Shown here piece after piece: positions 1 to 13,561 of a stretch of DNA of 64,000 nt. This DNA is from Poecilobothrus nobilitatus. Lineage: Eukaryota > Arthropoda > Insecta > Diptera > Dolichopodidae. Below the pieces are notes generated by a model. The model searched no databases. It was not told the DNA's origin and worked only from the letters and a program-made list of their open reading frames with translations. Both the position numbers and the translations under genes were made by a program. Every line of letters starts with the position of its first letter. The first letter of the stretch is position 1. The stretch covers positions 216,926,965-216,990,964 of the forward strand of contig OX352774.1 in NCBI GenBank assembly GCA_947095535.1, read 5' to 3'.

Positions 1-1193
1 CACATATATATGTATATATATATAATATATTAATCAATGTATTATTATTTAATTTCAATGGTATTAGTGGACTTTCTTGTACTTATTGCATTATGAAAAA
101 GAAAAAAAAAAAAAAAATAAAGCTTAAATGTGGCGAGGTACATTATCGAAATATCCTTGAAAACAAAACAAAAAAAATGATTGTAAGAAAAGAAAAACTT
201 TTGTTACTTTTTCTGTTTGGTTTTGCTTTTTTTTTCAAATTGCAAGTGATTTTTTTCTTTTAACAACAAAAAGAAAAACAAAATCAAAGAAAAATTTATA
301 ATAGTAACATTAACTTAATATCCTTATTAATTAAGCAGCACAACTTTAATTTAGAAAAAAAACTTTTTATTAATTTTTCATAATTAAAAGTTCCAAAAGA
401 AAATTGCATTTATCGTTTTTTTTTGTTTTTTTTTTTTTTTGGTTATTTGATATGTTTCAATTTCTGGTTATACAGTTAATATTTTAATCATAAATTAATT
501 TGAGGAAAATTCAAATTAGGTTAAAGGATGTTTTTCTTTTAGTATATTTTCTTAACATATTTTTGAATATTTTTAGATTTTGAGAAGATGTTTTTAAAGT
601 TTTTTACATTTTTTTTTTGTTTTATAATTATTAGTAGATTTTTATTTTCTTTTATAAACTAATTTTATTTTTAACTAAATATTAATTTAAGAACTAAATT
701 TAGTTATATGATGAAAATTAATAAAACTTTTTCTCTTTTATTTTTTTGTTGTATGGTTCATCTAAAATTGATGTTATGTAATTAATTTTAATTAAATCAA
801 GATAAATAATTTTGTGGTTTTAATGGAATCAATCATAAGATGAATGAATATGTTTTATAAATTTTTGATACTTAAGACCCAAAAAGAAGTACACAAAACA
901 GACAATCTTTGTAATAAGGTATTCATTATTATTAGATTTTAGGTATAAGAATGTTTAAAAAATATTAAGGAAGAAAATAAGTGAAAATGTAATATTCACT
1001 AAGAAGATGTGTTTAGCATAAGAAGATGTGTTTAGTAATAAAATGTCAAACTTTTTACTCTGTTTTGGTTTTTTTTTTTAAATAAAGTTAAAGGAGTTAA
1101 AATTTAAAATTTGTTATTCTAGTTTAAAATTACAATTAAAATTTGTCTTAGGTATTTAGAATTTATATAGATTTATTTTGTACATTTTCAAAG
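1..1193. other. AT-rich non-coding stretch
   Basis: No gene or element is recognised here. The sequence is dominated by A and T runs. A short direct duplication with the core aagaagatgtgtttag lies at about 1001-1036. Both strands carry frequent stops and there is no codon-like composition. Confidence 0.6.
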
Positions 1194-1221
1194 TAAAATG
1201 CATTACGAGCAATGCATTTTA
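1194..1221. repeat. Perfect inverted repeat with 6-base loop
   Basis: An 11-base arm (taaaatgcatt, 1194-1204) is followed by a 6-base loop and its exact reverse complement (1211-1221). It lies just left of the less AT-rich island at 1270-2010. It could be a chance palindrome in AT-rich DNA or a small regulatory hairpin; nothing else in the sequence decides between these. Confidence 0.6.
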
Positions 1222-1269
1222 TTGCAACCATCAATTTTTTGTTTATTTATGAATTTAAAATTTACATAG

Positions 1270-2010
1270 AGTACGTATAAATTTTTGAAGAGCGCTGAAA
1301 AGGAGTACCAACACGATTCTTGCATCAACATAACTTTAACCCACTAAAAACTACAATCCTATTCGTGTAAACAATTTAGGTTTAGGTATACCTTTATTAC
1401 TATTGTACAATGTAAGTAAAAATAGTATTAAAGCTTGCAGGTTGAAGAAGACGTAAGTACATCATCCCATTACGATTAAAGAGATGAACGACGAACAAAT
1501 TCAGTTAGTAAATCTGTTATTACAAGTCATTCAATTGGTAATAACATTAACAGCGGTCAATCAATTTTGATGAATCAGACTAACTATTGAGTAAAAATAG
1601 GATTAAAAATTACAGGAATTTCAAGCAGATGTTGACGTTCTCCTTACACTTATGTAAATTAAAAATGTAATTATTTCCAATTTTAAGGAACACATAGAGG
1701 AGGAAGATGGTTTCATATTCGCGATATTCAAGTAAAAAACAAATTTAGGAATTTAAACTACGTACATGGAATTCAATTTTTTATTTCATCAGAACAAATT
1801 CCCACTCCTACCAGATGTCTATAGAGCAGTGAAAAAAAAGCTAATAACCTGTTTTGTATAACCTAATAATTTTAAATTTGCATGGATTTGTTAATTTTTG
1901 ACAGTATTTAGGTAAAATAAATATCAATATCATTTTAGTTACAACACAAGGATATTAAGAGGAAGGAACAATTTCTGATTCTTCTCCCAAGAGGGAGTTT
2001 TCTGATCTTA
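1270..2010 (+). pseudogene. Exon-like island, possible decayed coding region
   Basis: The base composition is visibly richer in G and C than its flanks (about 37 percent GC in the 60 bases from 1441). Several plus-strand pieces read like protein, for example SAEKEYQHDSC near 1290-1325, LGIPLLLLYN at 1379-1411 and EHIEEEDGFIFAIF at 1688-1729. They lie in different frames or are separated by TAA and TAG, with TGA at 1588. Several breaks coincide with GT...AG intervals of only 25 to 34 bases (for example 1412-1440, 1591-1615, 1654-1687), shorter than normal animal introns. No protein family is recognised. The minus strand is also fairly open here, so coding identity is not secure. A broken gene or an old transposon is the simplest reading. 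Confidence 0.2.
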
Positions 2011-4322
2011 AGTAGATATTTGTCAATTTTTATTTTTTTTTTTTGAATTGATATAATTTATGACATTGACATTTATAGTTTAAAAAAATGAAATTAATTT
2101 ATTTAACAAGACATCAACAATATTTGCGCACAATCCACCGTTTTATACAAAAATTTGGAGACTAAGAAAAATATTGTCTGATTAGTCTGAATTATACCTT
2201 CTATTAATTGGGAATTATGTTATAGGAAAAACAATATTAAATAATATTAATGAAAAAAGTTACAATTATAACACCTACAATCGAATCACAATAAATTAGT
2301 TGATGTAAAGAATACACCATAAATTTCAGAACAATACAAAAATAATCATCAATAATCTTTTTACTAATTTTACATAAATTTTTAAAATTTTTCTCGTCCA
2401 TTTTTTTTATTTTGTTTAAAAAAAAAAACAAAAAAAAAAAATTCCATTAAATTTCATAACTAGCTGGAAATTATTCTTTCATTGTAATTTTTTGTTTATA
2501 TTTTTTTTTTTTTATTCCACCCTTCTTCATCCATTCAATCGTATTTTCCTTGTTTATTCCTTTTTAGTATTTTCATTCACTTGAACTTTTAAGTTAAATG
2601 GATTATATTTATTATATATAAATATATATGTATAATTTTATATAATATGTATATTATAAATATTCTTAATACAATTATAATTGTAAAATTTAATACAATC
2701 TTATATAGAAAATATGTATTTAATTTGTATATGTATTAGTTAAAAAAAAAAAAAGCTATGATATAAAATAAAATAAATATCTTTTAAGTTTGGTTAAACG
2801 TGCAATAAAAGGAAATTTAGGTTTTTTTTTTTTTTTGTTATATTCATATAAAAATATATATTTATTTTATATATAAATATTTATATATAATAATAATAAT
2901 AAGTAATAGTTTTTGATTATATTTTATTTTGTTGTTGCCAATTCTTATTTGTTGTTTTTGTTATTAGTGTTGTTGTTGTTGCCGTTGTTGTGAAGAATTT
3001 TCTTATCAAAAATATAATAGAAATTCGTCTAATATTGAAAGTTTTTTTTTTTTATTATTTTCTTTATTTCTTTTAGTTATTTATTACTTTATTTTATTTA
3101 TTTTTGTTTGGTTTATTCCTGTTTTCTTTTCCTGTCTTCTTGTTTTTTTTTCATTTTTATTCAAGGAAAACTTCAAATTAAATGTAAGGAATGAACATGA
3201 ACTTATATAATAAAATAGAAAAAAAAAAAAAAAAACACACGAAATTTGCTATTCTTGTTATTTGAAAATTTTTCTCTTCACTTTTTTTTTTACACAGCAT
3301 TTCTCCTTTACTGTTTAACACTGAATTTTCTCTTCACAACTTTTTCCATGCTACAATTTTTGTTTTTAATTTTTTCCTTGCTCCATTTTTTTTTTGTTTT
3401 ACTTTTAAAAAGTATCATATTTTTCCATGAAAACTGTACAGTACAGGTATAATACAAAAAATAATTCAGGTAAATTTATGAATGTTTGTGATATACAAAA
3501 GAAAGAAAAAATTTTTTTTTCTTCTTGTGCTTAATTCTGTACATAATAAATAAATGTAATTTTTTATATTATCCTTTTTATATGTACTTTGGTCATATAA
3601 TATCCGTTCTTTCTTTTCTTTTTTTTTTTTTTACCTCTTAATATACGTAAATATGTATATATATGTACATGAATAATTTTATATATTTATATAATAAAAA
3701 AACTTTTTTTTTTTTTTATCATTTTGTTTTTGTTGTTGTTTTTGTTGCGTGTTTGTATTATTTAATTATACATATGAGAATATAAAAATTCTTTTTAATC
3801 TTTTTTGAAAAGAGATATGAATATTTTGTAAATTTATTTTTTCGTTTTCTTTTTTTGTATCTTAAAAATATTTTATATCCTGCAAAAGGATTCCCAAAAT
3901 TACTTAGAAAATAATTTTTTATATAAAATAATATGGCAATTTTTTTTTTTATATTATTTTATTTTGGATATTTTTTATTTAACCCTTAAGTACTCATAAA
4001 TTTTTTTTAAAGTTTGTTGCACTTTTCGTATTGAAAACGCGCAAAAATAGATTATCTAATATTTTGTATATTCAACCAAAAGGAAGCATTGTCGATTTAG
4101 TTGACGTATTAAAATCGTTTAATTTTAATTATAAGTACGTGTAACTTTTTGTTTCTATTGTAAGTACGGTCATATGTATATTCTTACTTTTACTTAATTG
4201 TAGCGTTTTAGTAATTGTAACTGGAAAATTATTTTACATAAAATTAAATAATTTTTGGACCAGTTTATTTATTTTCTCAAAAAACACAAAAATTTTCGTT
4301 TGATTAAAAAACCGTTTTTAAG
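2010..4322. other. Low-complexity AT-rich stretch
   Basis: Poly(T) and poly(A) runs and TA-rich palindromic segments dominate. A short GTT-type repeat lies at about 2969-2990. Short open frames exist here but have phenylalanine-, leucine- and isoleucine-rich composition that simply reflects T runs. No gene or mobile element is recognised. Confidence 0.6.
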
Positions 4323-4337
4323 CACATTTTATATTTT
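4323..4337. repeat. Target-site duplication, left copy
   Basis: The 15-mer cacattttatatttt flanks the SINE on its poly(T) side and is repeated exactly at 4517-4531. A matching pair directly outside a tRNA-headed, A-tailed element is the expected trace of target-primed reverse transcription. Confidence 0.85.
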
Positions 4338-4516
4338 CTTTTTTTTTTTCTTTAATGCATTTCTCTGAACTACACAGCCTTTCCTGTTCAGGCGTGGCTG
4401 TAAATGTCGTAAGGGGGAATAACTCTTACGACGTGTGTGGGATTTGAACCCACACTCCCTCGGTGTTTACAGCGTATTTTATACGCTCTTACCCACTAAG
4501 TCACCGAGGCCACTAA
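4338..4516 (-). mobile_element. SINE-1 copy, tRNA-derived, minus strand
   Basis: Read on the minus strand, the element begins ggcctcggtgacttagtggg, an A-box-like start. A B-box-like motif (gggttcaaatccc) follows about 50 bases later. Next comes an 8-base hairpin stem (gtcgtaag/cttacgac, plus coordinates 4406-4432), then a GC-richer body containing cacgcctga and aaggctgtgta, and a T-rich block on the plus strand that is the complement of its A-rich tail. Compared with the other copies, about 20 bases are missing before the cagagaaatg end. It is flanked by perfect 15 bp duplications (4323-4337, 4517-4531). SINEs encode no protein and are mobilised by a partner LINE; which one is unknown here. 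Confidence 0.85.
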
Positions 4517-4531
4517 CACATTTTATATTTT
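4517..4531. repeat. Target-site duplication, right copy
   Basis: Exact second copy of the 15-mer at 4323-4337, on the tRNA-like head side of the SINE. Confidence 0.85.
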
Positions 4532-5540
4532 ACCCCAAAGGACAAATAGAAGAGTTTAATAAAGAAAGACAATTTTGTGCATTGTATATGGAAGCGCCCA
4601 TGTAGTATGGAAGGTTTTTTCATTCTTTTTTTTTTATTTTTAAAATATTTCTGTAAAAAATTACAAAGTAATTTAAAAAAAAAATTTATTTTTATATTAA
4701 AAATAAAAAACAAATAGAATATTGTCATAAGATATTCTCAATTTCAATCTAAAAAAAAACATTTTCAAGTATATACAATTGGTTTAATCACTTCTATCAT
4801 AAAATAGTTTAATCTTTAAAAACAATTATTCTTTTAAAATATAGGAACGTATACGCTGTAAAACATAGTGTTTTTAAAAATTCTGTTACAGAAAGAGAAT
4901 ATTTCAGTAGAGATTTCTAAAGAATATTCTAACATACTTGTTTGCATTTTGTCTCTAGAAACTGATCCACAACATATCTTCAAATTAAATCAAGAACATA
5001 ATGTTGATAGCTTTTTTAAACAGAATTGAAAATAATTTTTTATTACCATGATTAATGCTGATTGTATTAGAATCTGAGGTTTTAATGTCAGCTATTATTT
5101 TGCTTTATTGTTTTTGTGAATAATTTTTCTTAAGACGTTGGGTTTCAAATGAACGTACTTTTAATGTTTATCTATTTCAAACATCAATTTCAACTAATGT
5201 AAACATTAAGTTCAACTCTAATGTACAATAAGGCAGTGTGTCGCAATCCTGCATGCCAATATCCACCTACAACAATATCTTACTTTTTTTTTTTCATTTT
5301 GCATTACAAAATCTTTCTCGGACAAAATCTTACTAAATATATTTTAAAGGAAAATAAATTCTTGCTTTGTTTTTAAAGTATGTATGTATATAAACAAATA
5401 TTTGCGGAAGATTTTAAAACTGGTTTCAAAATCAGAGTTTCAATAATTTTATAGCAGGGATTTGGAAGCAATTGCCTCCATTCCTTCAAAATTAATTTTT
5501 ATCATATGAAAATGTGAAAATTAAATTTTTTTGCATGAAA
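4532..5540. other. AT-rich stretch without recognised genes
   Basis: Mixed AT-rich sequence with no long open frame. From about 5380 it includes sequence resembling the diverged tandem units that follow at 5560-5830, such as ttcaaaatcagagtttcaat. Confidence 0.5.
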
Positions 5541-5559
5541 TAGATTATTACGCGTGGAT

Positions 5560-5830
5560 ATGCTATATATAAGTATTCTCCTTGAAGTTGCATTCAAAAT
5601 CATGGTTGCCTTTTTTTCTAGGATATGTATATGTATAGGATTATAAATATATGTACATGACACATTCTGAATTAGAAGGGATTTTAGAGTTTGATTCAAA
5701 ATGAGGCGATGGGCGCTTTTTCCAGAATTTTTATATCTATGTATATGTAAGATTGTGAATTAAGATATATTTTAGAATTGGATTTAAAGTCAAATTTCAG
5801 TAATTTAATTAGCGGATTAAAACTTTAATC
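5560..5830. repeat. Diverged ~100 bp tandem repeat, also found in foldback element
   Basis: About two and a half degenerate units of roughly 100 bp lie here. Each has a core like gaattagaagggattttaga, then ttcaaaat, a gctttttcc-like block and atgtatatgtaagattgtga. Approximate units are 5560-5665, 5666-5765 and 5766-5830. The same core (attagaagggttttagag and the following tttttccaaaa) recurs once at about 14562-14625 inside the foldback element at 14407-14750. This suggests that both derive from the same repeat family. No coding potential is seen. Confidence 0.55.
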
Positions 5831-8800
5831 AAAGGTATAAATTTTGAAAAAAATTCCGGGCTGTCTTTAAATAACAATTCTTAGTGAGAAAAGGTAAAAA
5901 AAAACAACCAGTCTCCATAGTTTGTACACCGTGGAAAATAAATATAGTACTTCTGTCGTATTTTTTATACGTTAGTTATAAAGTTATCTCAGTGGGAAAA
6001 AAAACCTTTTATATTATATCTTAAAATAAATATAATTTAATCTTTTGTTTATTTTTTCTTTAATTTATTCAATTAATTATTATACACAAGAATGATTATA
6101 GTATACATATTGAACAACTTAACTCACATTTTCATTTTTAAAATCATTACTATATAAAAAAAAAAAAAAACCATTTTTTATTAAAAATTACATTCAATAA
6201 AATTTTAAGGATCATTTATTTTTAAATGTTCTATAGAAATTTATTTTTTCACCATATTATTCAATACATACATCTGTGATAAAGTCATATTAAAACAAAA
6301 AAAAAAAAAAAAACAATATATAATAATTTTATAGTGAAAAAACAATTTTGATAATCACTGATAAATCCCTATTAAAAAAGAAATTATTTAAATTCTGAAA
6401 AAAAAAAAACAAAAAAATACACTTAAACAAAACAAAAAAAAAAAAAACTTATAAACTTTTTTTCCTCTAAATATATTTTACAAAATAGTTGAAAGGAAAA
6501 ACTTTTACGATTTAAATTAACTTTTTAAGATGAAAAGATTATAAAAAAGTTAGACAGGATATAAAAAAGTATTTTTTTTTTTTTGCTGTTTGTTAACATT
6601 TGTCTAAATAAACACATTAATACATTTTTATACAATGATACAATATAACATACACATGCAAATTAGATATAACGTTTTGAAAAATTTTACTTTATAGTCC
6701 TTTTTTTTTATTTTTTTATTTTGTCGTTTTGTTGTTAAATTGATAAATAGAAAATTTCAAGTCCTTAAATTAAAATGGTTTTGATATTTAGATTTTCTAT
6801 TGAAATGAATTAAAATTGATTTTAAATATGATGAAAAATTAGGATAATCATTGATGTTAGAATGTTATCAAATTGATATTAAATTGTTTTAAATTAAATA
6901 ATTAGAGTTTATATAAAGAGAGGAGTTGTTACATACAATAACCATATATCCCGGTCTTTTTAATCATTTCTGTTTTATCTTTAGGGTTACCTAAAATTTA
7001 CTATAATGAAAAAAGCGAATTACAAATCTGGTCTTATATTATAAATTATTTATTATTATCTCTGTGTTTCGATCTAAAATTAGAGTTTTTAATATACTTT
7101 CGATAGTTCCTTAGAATTTTCCTATTTCTAGACACCTTTTTAGAGAATGAGAATGAGTGAGAATTTTAAGTTATTCTCTAATCATATAAAGTTTATGTAA
7201 ATGAAACTTTAAATTATTTTTGCAATTAAATGTTTGTTACCCTATTTATTTTTTTTTAATTTATTCTTTTTTTCTGTTTTTCTTAAAGCCAGTCCGTCTG
7301 TTCATCCGTCAGTTTATAAAACTTCCACACCATTTAAGATAATACAATGAAATTTTAACCATGAGTAGGTCTGATAAAAAAATTAATTCTGTAGAACAAC
7401 TTCTTTATTTAGTACCCGTTACAAAGCTACAGCATTTCAAAATTTGATAAAGGCCTACAAATTTTAAAAACAACTGTATTTGTACCTTTATAAATCAATA
7501 ACAAAATTAAACAATTTTTCAATTTAGTATTTAAGTTTACCGTTATTTGAAAAGAAAATTTTGTTAGATTTTGCTTTCATCATAACTCTGGCACACAGTT
7601 AGTTAGAATCTTAAAATTTTAAAAAGACCTTACAAAATTAGTCTAATTTCAGAGTTAGCTCAGAAAATTAAATTTTAGTTACCTTAGAAAAGTAAGTATG
7701 CGTTATGTAGCTATTACGCATAGAAATTGAAATTTTACTATTTGTGGACACCATCTGTAACTTAAGACACAAAACTTAAGACACAAAATTCAACATTACA
7801 TAACTAAGAGTCAACATTTTATTATTAAATTCCAATATAATATTTATAAATTTTGATGCAAGTCTTTAAAACTGCAATTATTTTAAACGGTTTATGGTTT
7901 TTTGCAAAATGTGCGCCTTTAAAAACCATTATTTCTCATTTTTCCTTATTTAATTTATATTCTTGATTCTAGACTTGAATTCCTTCCAGTCACGCCGTTT
8001 ACTGACTGATATCATATTTGTTCATCAAGTTATTCGTGGTGATATATTACTTCCCCATTTATTCACAAACAAATATGGTATTTAGACTATGGGGAAAGCT
8101 CAAACATTTTGAAATCGGTCGTGTTTTTCAATATTTCAAAACAGACTACGGAAAATGTATAAACCTATCTCACATATATTAAAAGAAACCAATTTAATAT
8201 GTGCGTTCTTCGATACCAGCTTGATACCAGCGTTAACAAGTTAACACTAAGAACCAGACTTTACGCTATGACATAATTAACAGTCGTGGTCGGCATGATT
8301 AATCTCGTATTATGATTTAACTCGCATGCTTTTACAATGCTTAACCAATAGGAGATTCCTTTTTCTTTATCACACTTTTAATTTCACTTTCAGTAATATT
8401 AAGTGATATAAATAAATCATAGTCTCCTTATATTTAATTTTAAAAAGGATATTTTTTTCTTTTTAACATAAAGATTTTCCTTGCATTTTCATAACTTAAA
8501 TAATATCATTTGTTTTCATTTAAATTTTAACTTATTATTAAGATTCAGGTTGTAAAAATCATAATTATTTAATTAGAATAACTTAAAAGTCTTTTATTAT
8601 CCATTTTTTTTTTTTGTTTTTTAGTTTTTTAATAAATATCCCACAAAGTTATTCGTAAAAGTTTTTTAAATCAAATACATTACATACAAAAATTGATTGG
8701 AAATAGAGTCTTAACCATAATTTCGTCCTTTTTTAATTATTTTTTAGAAAATGTTTTTAAGAGTTTAATTTTATTGGATTTCATTGTTTCCACAAAAACT

Positions 8801-11098
8801 TTCTAATCCAATTTAATTAAAAAAAAAAAAAAACAAAACAAAAATATTTATACAATAAAAACAAATTACAAGGATAATTATCTTTCTATATAAGTAAGTA
8901 TGTATATTTAAAAATTACCTACATTGAATTTATTTTTATAATTATCTTAAAATAAATAATAGAAAATTGATATCATAAAAGGTCATCACAAAAATACTAC
9001 CATTTAAACAAAAACAAAATCATTGTCTAGAGTCTAGACAATAAAATTATAGTTATTAAAGTATAATAATTTTTCCCGAAAATCAAAAAAATTAAAATAA
9101 CAATTTTCACATTTAGCATTTGAATAAAAGCATAAAACAAAAAACAAAACAAAAAATTTTATGTTATAATAATTATAATCCCCAAGGACACATTAAAGAA
9201 AAAAAAATTTATTATTTAACTAAATAAATCTAAAAGTTTTATTATGAAAATGAAAATAATACAAAATAAAATTCTACATAAATTTATAGAATATGTACTT
9301 ATATATATATATTCATATAAAATATATAAGTAGATTTGTGAATATAATATATGTATATGTGTTTAAATATAATTGTAGCAATTAAGTTATAATTCATCAA
9401 CTTTTAATTAGAGACTATTGAAGAATCAAAAACAAATAAACTTGACCATTTAAACCACTACAGATGATATGATAATATAATTAGATGATAAAACTTATAT
9501 TATTTGATTATTATTTGCTAATAAAAACAAAAATATCCTAGTTTTATCCTTAAAGAAAAAAAATATTTAAAAAAAAAAAAAAAAAAAAACGTTCTGTTAA
9601 AGTTTTTTTTTCGCATACCCTCTGAAAAATTAAAAAGTTGAAAAAAAAAATGGTTTCGAATTAATAAAAACTTTTTTTTTAAGATTAAATTGTTGGGTTA
9701 ACCTAAATACAATAATTGTTGGGTTGTCCATTACATCAGTCTATATTACGATTTTATAGTAATTATAAAAAGGATTATTTTTATCTAAGCTCTATGAACT
9801 TTAATATTTCTTAAGTTGATGGCCCAATGCTTATTTTGCTTCCGTTACTTTGAATACTTTTTCAAATTATCAAAACGAAGCCCAGTTAATAAAGTAAATA
9901 CTCGCCCAATTATTACTTTGCATTTTTTACTTTGATTTTTGTTGTTGTATATATAATAATTATTTTATATGAAACGTACAAATGTTTGTATTCAGTACCA
10001 AATAGGAGAAGATTTTGGGTTCGTGACATTTCTAGAAATTGTCAAACTCATGAATTGTACAAAAACACATTCTCACCTATTTAAAATTTTTCCCACCTAT
10101 TCAAATTTTTTTAATGTTTAATGTTTGTAATGTTTTTTTTAATGTAAAAAAATTCAAATATCAAATGTCAAAGTGTTCAACGCAAAGTAAGGAATTGAAA
10201 TATCGTCAATTCGGCACTTTGCTTCGTTTGCTTGCTCTGAATACTTACTGATCAAATATGATTCACTATATGGGTTACTTTATTTGCATTTTCGATTTCG
10301 GTGAAGTGATTTTAAGTCCATGGAAGTGATTTTAAGTCCATGAATTTTAATGACCGAAATTTTAAAAATGAAAGTACATAAACTTGATTATCTGTTTAAA
10401 AGGGCGACAAAGAAGCAAAAATAACTAATTAGCTTGCATTATTTGTAACATCAAGGCAAAGGATGTTCTTTTATTTCCTTGCCTTCATTTTAAACTTTCC
10501 GAAAATTACTTTTACTAGACATAAAAAAAAGTCTACTTAATTATGTAAAATTTTAATTCAAAAATGTTATTTCTTTATTGCAAGGAAATTTTTTCAAAAT
10601 TTCTTAGAAATATTATAACTATTCTTGATAAAATAAATGTATTATGACTATTAAAAGCCTAAAGTTACTTAAAAAGAATTCTTTCATTATTTTTGTAATA
10701 TAAAATATGAATATATATATATTCCTTCTTGTGAAAATTTTCTAATGTATAATTTGACTTTTTTCGTAACTACTTCTGTCTTTTCGTTTTTTATTAATAT
10801 GTCTTTCGCATTTATGACATAGCGCCATAAATAAATACAAATAATATTAAATTTTTCTAATAAATTTTTTAACAAAACTCTGACTTAAAACTCTAACTTC
10901 ATTTAATTTGTAAGGATTTATAAAAGTATAATTTTTGTTTGTAAAACATCCGAAACAGAGCGCATTTATCCTTTTTTTTAGAAAATTTAAACTTTACTTC
11001 TTATTTGATTACTCCTTAATATCTTTTCAAAAAGGTGTTGTAGGAAATGGATTTAAAGCCAATGAATTTTATTTAAGGTATAAAAGTTCATAGACTTA
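5831..11098. other. AT-rich stretch with small repeats, no gene seen
   Basis: No gene is recognised. A somewhat less AT-rich patch lies at about 8040-8340 but has no readable frame or element ends. A direct duplication of the core attgttgggtt lies at about 9690-9726. A 20-base tandem duplication (gaagtgattttaagtccatg, twice) lies at 10304-10343. Long A runs occur at 6302, 8821 and 9570. Confidence 0.55.
9022..9042. repeat. Perfect 21-base palindrome
   Basis: Arms attgtctaga and tctagacaat flank a single central g. Perfect 10-base arms with GC-containing steps are less likely by chance than the many TA palindromes around it. No associated element ends are seen. Confidence 0.6.
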
Positions 11099-11180
11099 AA
11101 TTCCTAAAGCACCAATTCCTATTAGCAATTCCAATTCCCTAAAGCACCAATTCCTAAAGCACCTATTCCTACTGCACCGA
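11099..11180. repeat. Short tandem array, unit about 15-18 bases
   Basis: Imperfect tandem units built on aaagcaccaattcct occur about four times, with one degenerate interruption (attagcaattccaattccc). It reads partly as a PKAPIP-like peptide but is not part of a sustained frame, so it is treated as a minisatellite. Confidence 0.6.
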
Positions 11181-13540
11181 TGATTTTTACAAGCAAGTTG
11201 GTATAATATTTCAAGATTTTTAGAATATCTATATAATAAGTAAATATTAAAAAATATATCTGTGATATATATTATAAATATTATCTGGAGTGATTATTTA
11301 TTAGTGGATATATCTGATGTGCATATTTATTTTCCTTGTTAGATACTGAAGAATTGCCTGATAGTATTCCAAGTTTATTATGGTTAATTTAATCTAGCAC
11401 AATAGTTTAATTTAGTTTTTTTTAACACAAAAATTCTTCAAAGAAACTTTTTTATACAATTAAATAAATCTTTAGATATTAACTTTACAGTTAAATATAA
11501 TAGCGCTTAATATTTAAACACTAGAAAAGAAGAGTGCTAATTTTTTACTTTTGAAATAATTACTGTACTAAGTTTACCAAGTTTACCAAATACCGTAACA
11601 AGTCGGCTTACATTAACTCGTTTGTGGTCTGAACATTGCAAACCATCTTCCACCTCATGTGCTCTCTAGAATTGATGAATATTAACAATTTTGTTCAAGA
11701 TGAACATTAACAATTTTCTTCACAATATGCGTATCAATTTTAAATAAATTTTCATTACCTAGCTCCCTTAGCTATCAGTACTAAATGTCATTATTATCTC
11801 CCTTGTACGTTAGTACTAAAGGTTATAATGGGTTATTGTTTGTCAAAAAAGAGAGATGGTAAAACTAAACAGTATGGATTAAAGTTCCACACACTCATAG
11901 AGGACTCATTCTCATTTCACTCCTGTATATTGTCCTTCAGAAAAAATAGAACGTATAGTGTAACAAAACCGTTTGAAAGAGAACTTTAACACGCAACAAA
12001 ATTAAAAATTTAAAAACTTTATAAATCAGGTAAAATTTAAATGTAAATCAAGTAATGAATGTCATTTAATTTACGCACTCATTATCCTTAACAACAACTG
12101 AAGTAATAATTTTGTATAATTAAACAAATCATATTTTTACCTTTTTTTTACCGTAAAATTCATACAAAACGATTATATTATAAAAACTAAATTACATTTC
12201 TAGATCGTAACAACCATTTCAAAGGATTTTTATTTTTTTTTTTACATTTTTCAAGATAAAGTTAAGCTACTCTAAATTGTATACACAATATTTTATTTTA
12301 ATTAAAAATTTTTTTTTTAAGAATTAAATATAATAATCGTATATATTTTTGTTTTATAAGTAAGTATTTTTAACAATTATTATCCTTAATAAAAATCTTG
12401 TTATAATGTTTATTTTTTATTAATCAACATAATTATTGTTGGTTTAAAAATGTCCTATTCAAACCTTTTTTTGACCCCAATTACTTCATTTTATATTTTT
12501 TTTTATTAAAAAAAAAAAACAAAACAAAAAAATAAAATAAAACCTCTTTCTATATATAACTGAAATATATTCTAGTGAATTTTAAATTCATTTATGTGTT
12601 TTTAAGACATAAAATAATAATTTCAAATATTAAAATATTTTTTCGTAAAATGAAGGATAATAAAAGACACGCCACAAAAAAAAAACGGAAAAAAAAAACG
12701 AAAACTAAAAGTAAAACTAAAAACTAAAAAAAATTGTAATATTATCTCTTTAATTCATTTGAGATTGTTAACAATATATTACGCAACAAGTTTTAGTAAT
12801 TTAACTATAGTCATAATATTATATCTCAAAAATCCAAAAACAAAAATTTTGTAACTTAAATCCCAACCTATACTCAATAAAACTTTCCCTTTTCTAAATA
12901 AAACATAAAAATATATATATTTTTTTTTTCTTATCATCTGTAGTTTGGGGAAAAATACTTAAAGAACGCAAAACATTCAAATATTTTCATTTTCTATCAT
13001 AAAAGTTTTATATGTTACTTAAGATACTTATATCTAACATGAAAACAACAAAAAAAAAAAATTCATTTTCACATTTTTACATTTTCACATTTCCATATGA
13101 TAATCAAAAGAAGTTAGGAATGGGATGGAGAAAAAAAAAAATTACAGAATAATAAAAAAGAATACAAATGATGAAAATGAAAAACCTAAGGATTGCTGAT
13201 CTTTTGTACTCATTTGTGTGCTTCTTTATGACACCATTTCTTAGTTATATTGTTTTTTCCTTGTTTTTTTTTATCTTAAGATTTTTTTTTTTTTGGTACA
13301 TACTCTTCAACAATTCATACCAGAATTACATGTGTAATAAAATAAAAATACAATATTTGAATTGACTTTCTAGCTTTCTTTTGAATTTTCTTTTGAATAT
13401 TTGAATGACTTCATCATCTCTCTTTCTCTCTCTTCAATTTATTACATTTACTTATATGAGGCCAAGAAGTTGAATTAAAGTAGAAAACTGCACTCACACT
13501 TACTTCATTTGCCATATTTGCTTTTTTTTGTTATATTATG
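11181..13540. other. AT-rich stretch with two local duplications
   Basis: A direct duplication with core attaacaatttt lies at about 11681-11722. A diverged duplication of about 36 bases (core agtactaaa, each copy preceded by ctccctt) lies at about 11762-11832. Otherwise the sequence is AT-rich with long homopolymers. No gene is recognised. Confidence 0.5.
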
Positions 13541-13561
13541 AATTTAACTTTTGGTTCTAAT

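Noticed and set aside
1310..1832. Ciliate gene with reassigned stop codons
   Set aside because: The reading needs several tiny introns and still meets a TGA at 1588. TGA-only open frames are common in AT-rich DNA, and the rest of the window is of insect type. It is kept only as a question in the findings.
4338..4516. Free-standing tRNA gene
   Set aside because: The A-box and B-box belong to a SINE head; the sequence continues into a repeated body and tail with target-site duplications.
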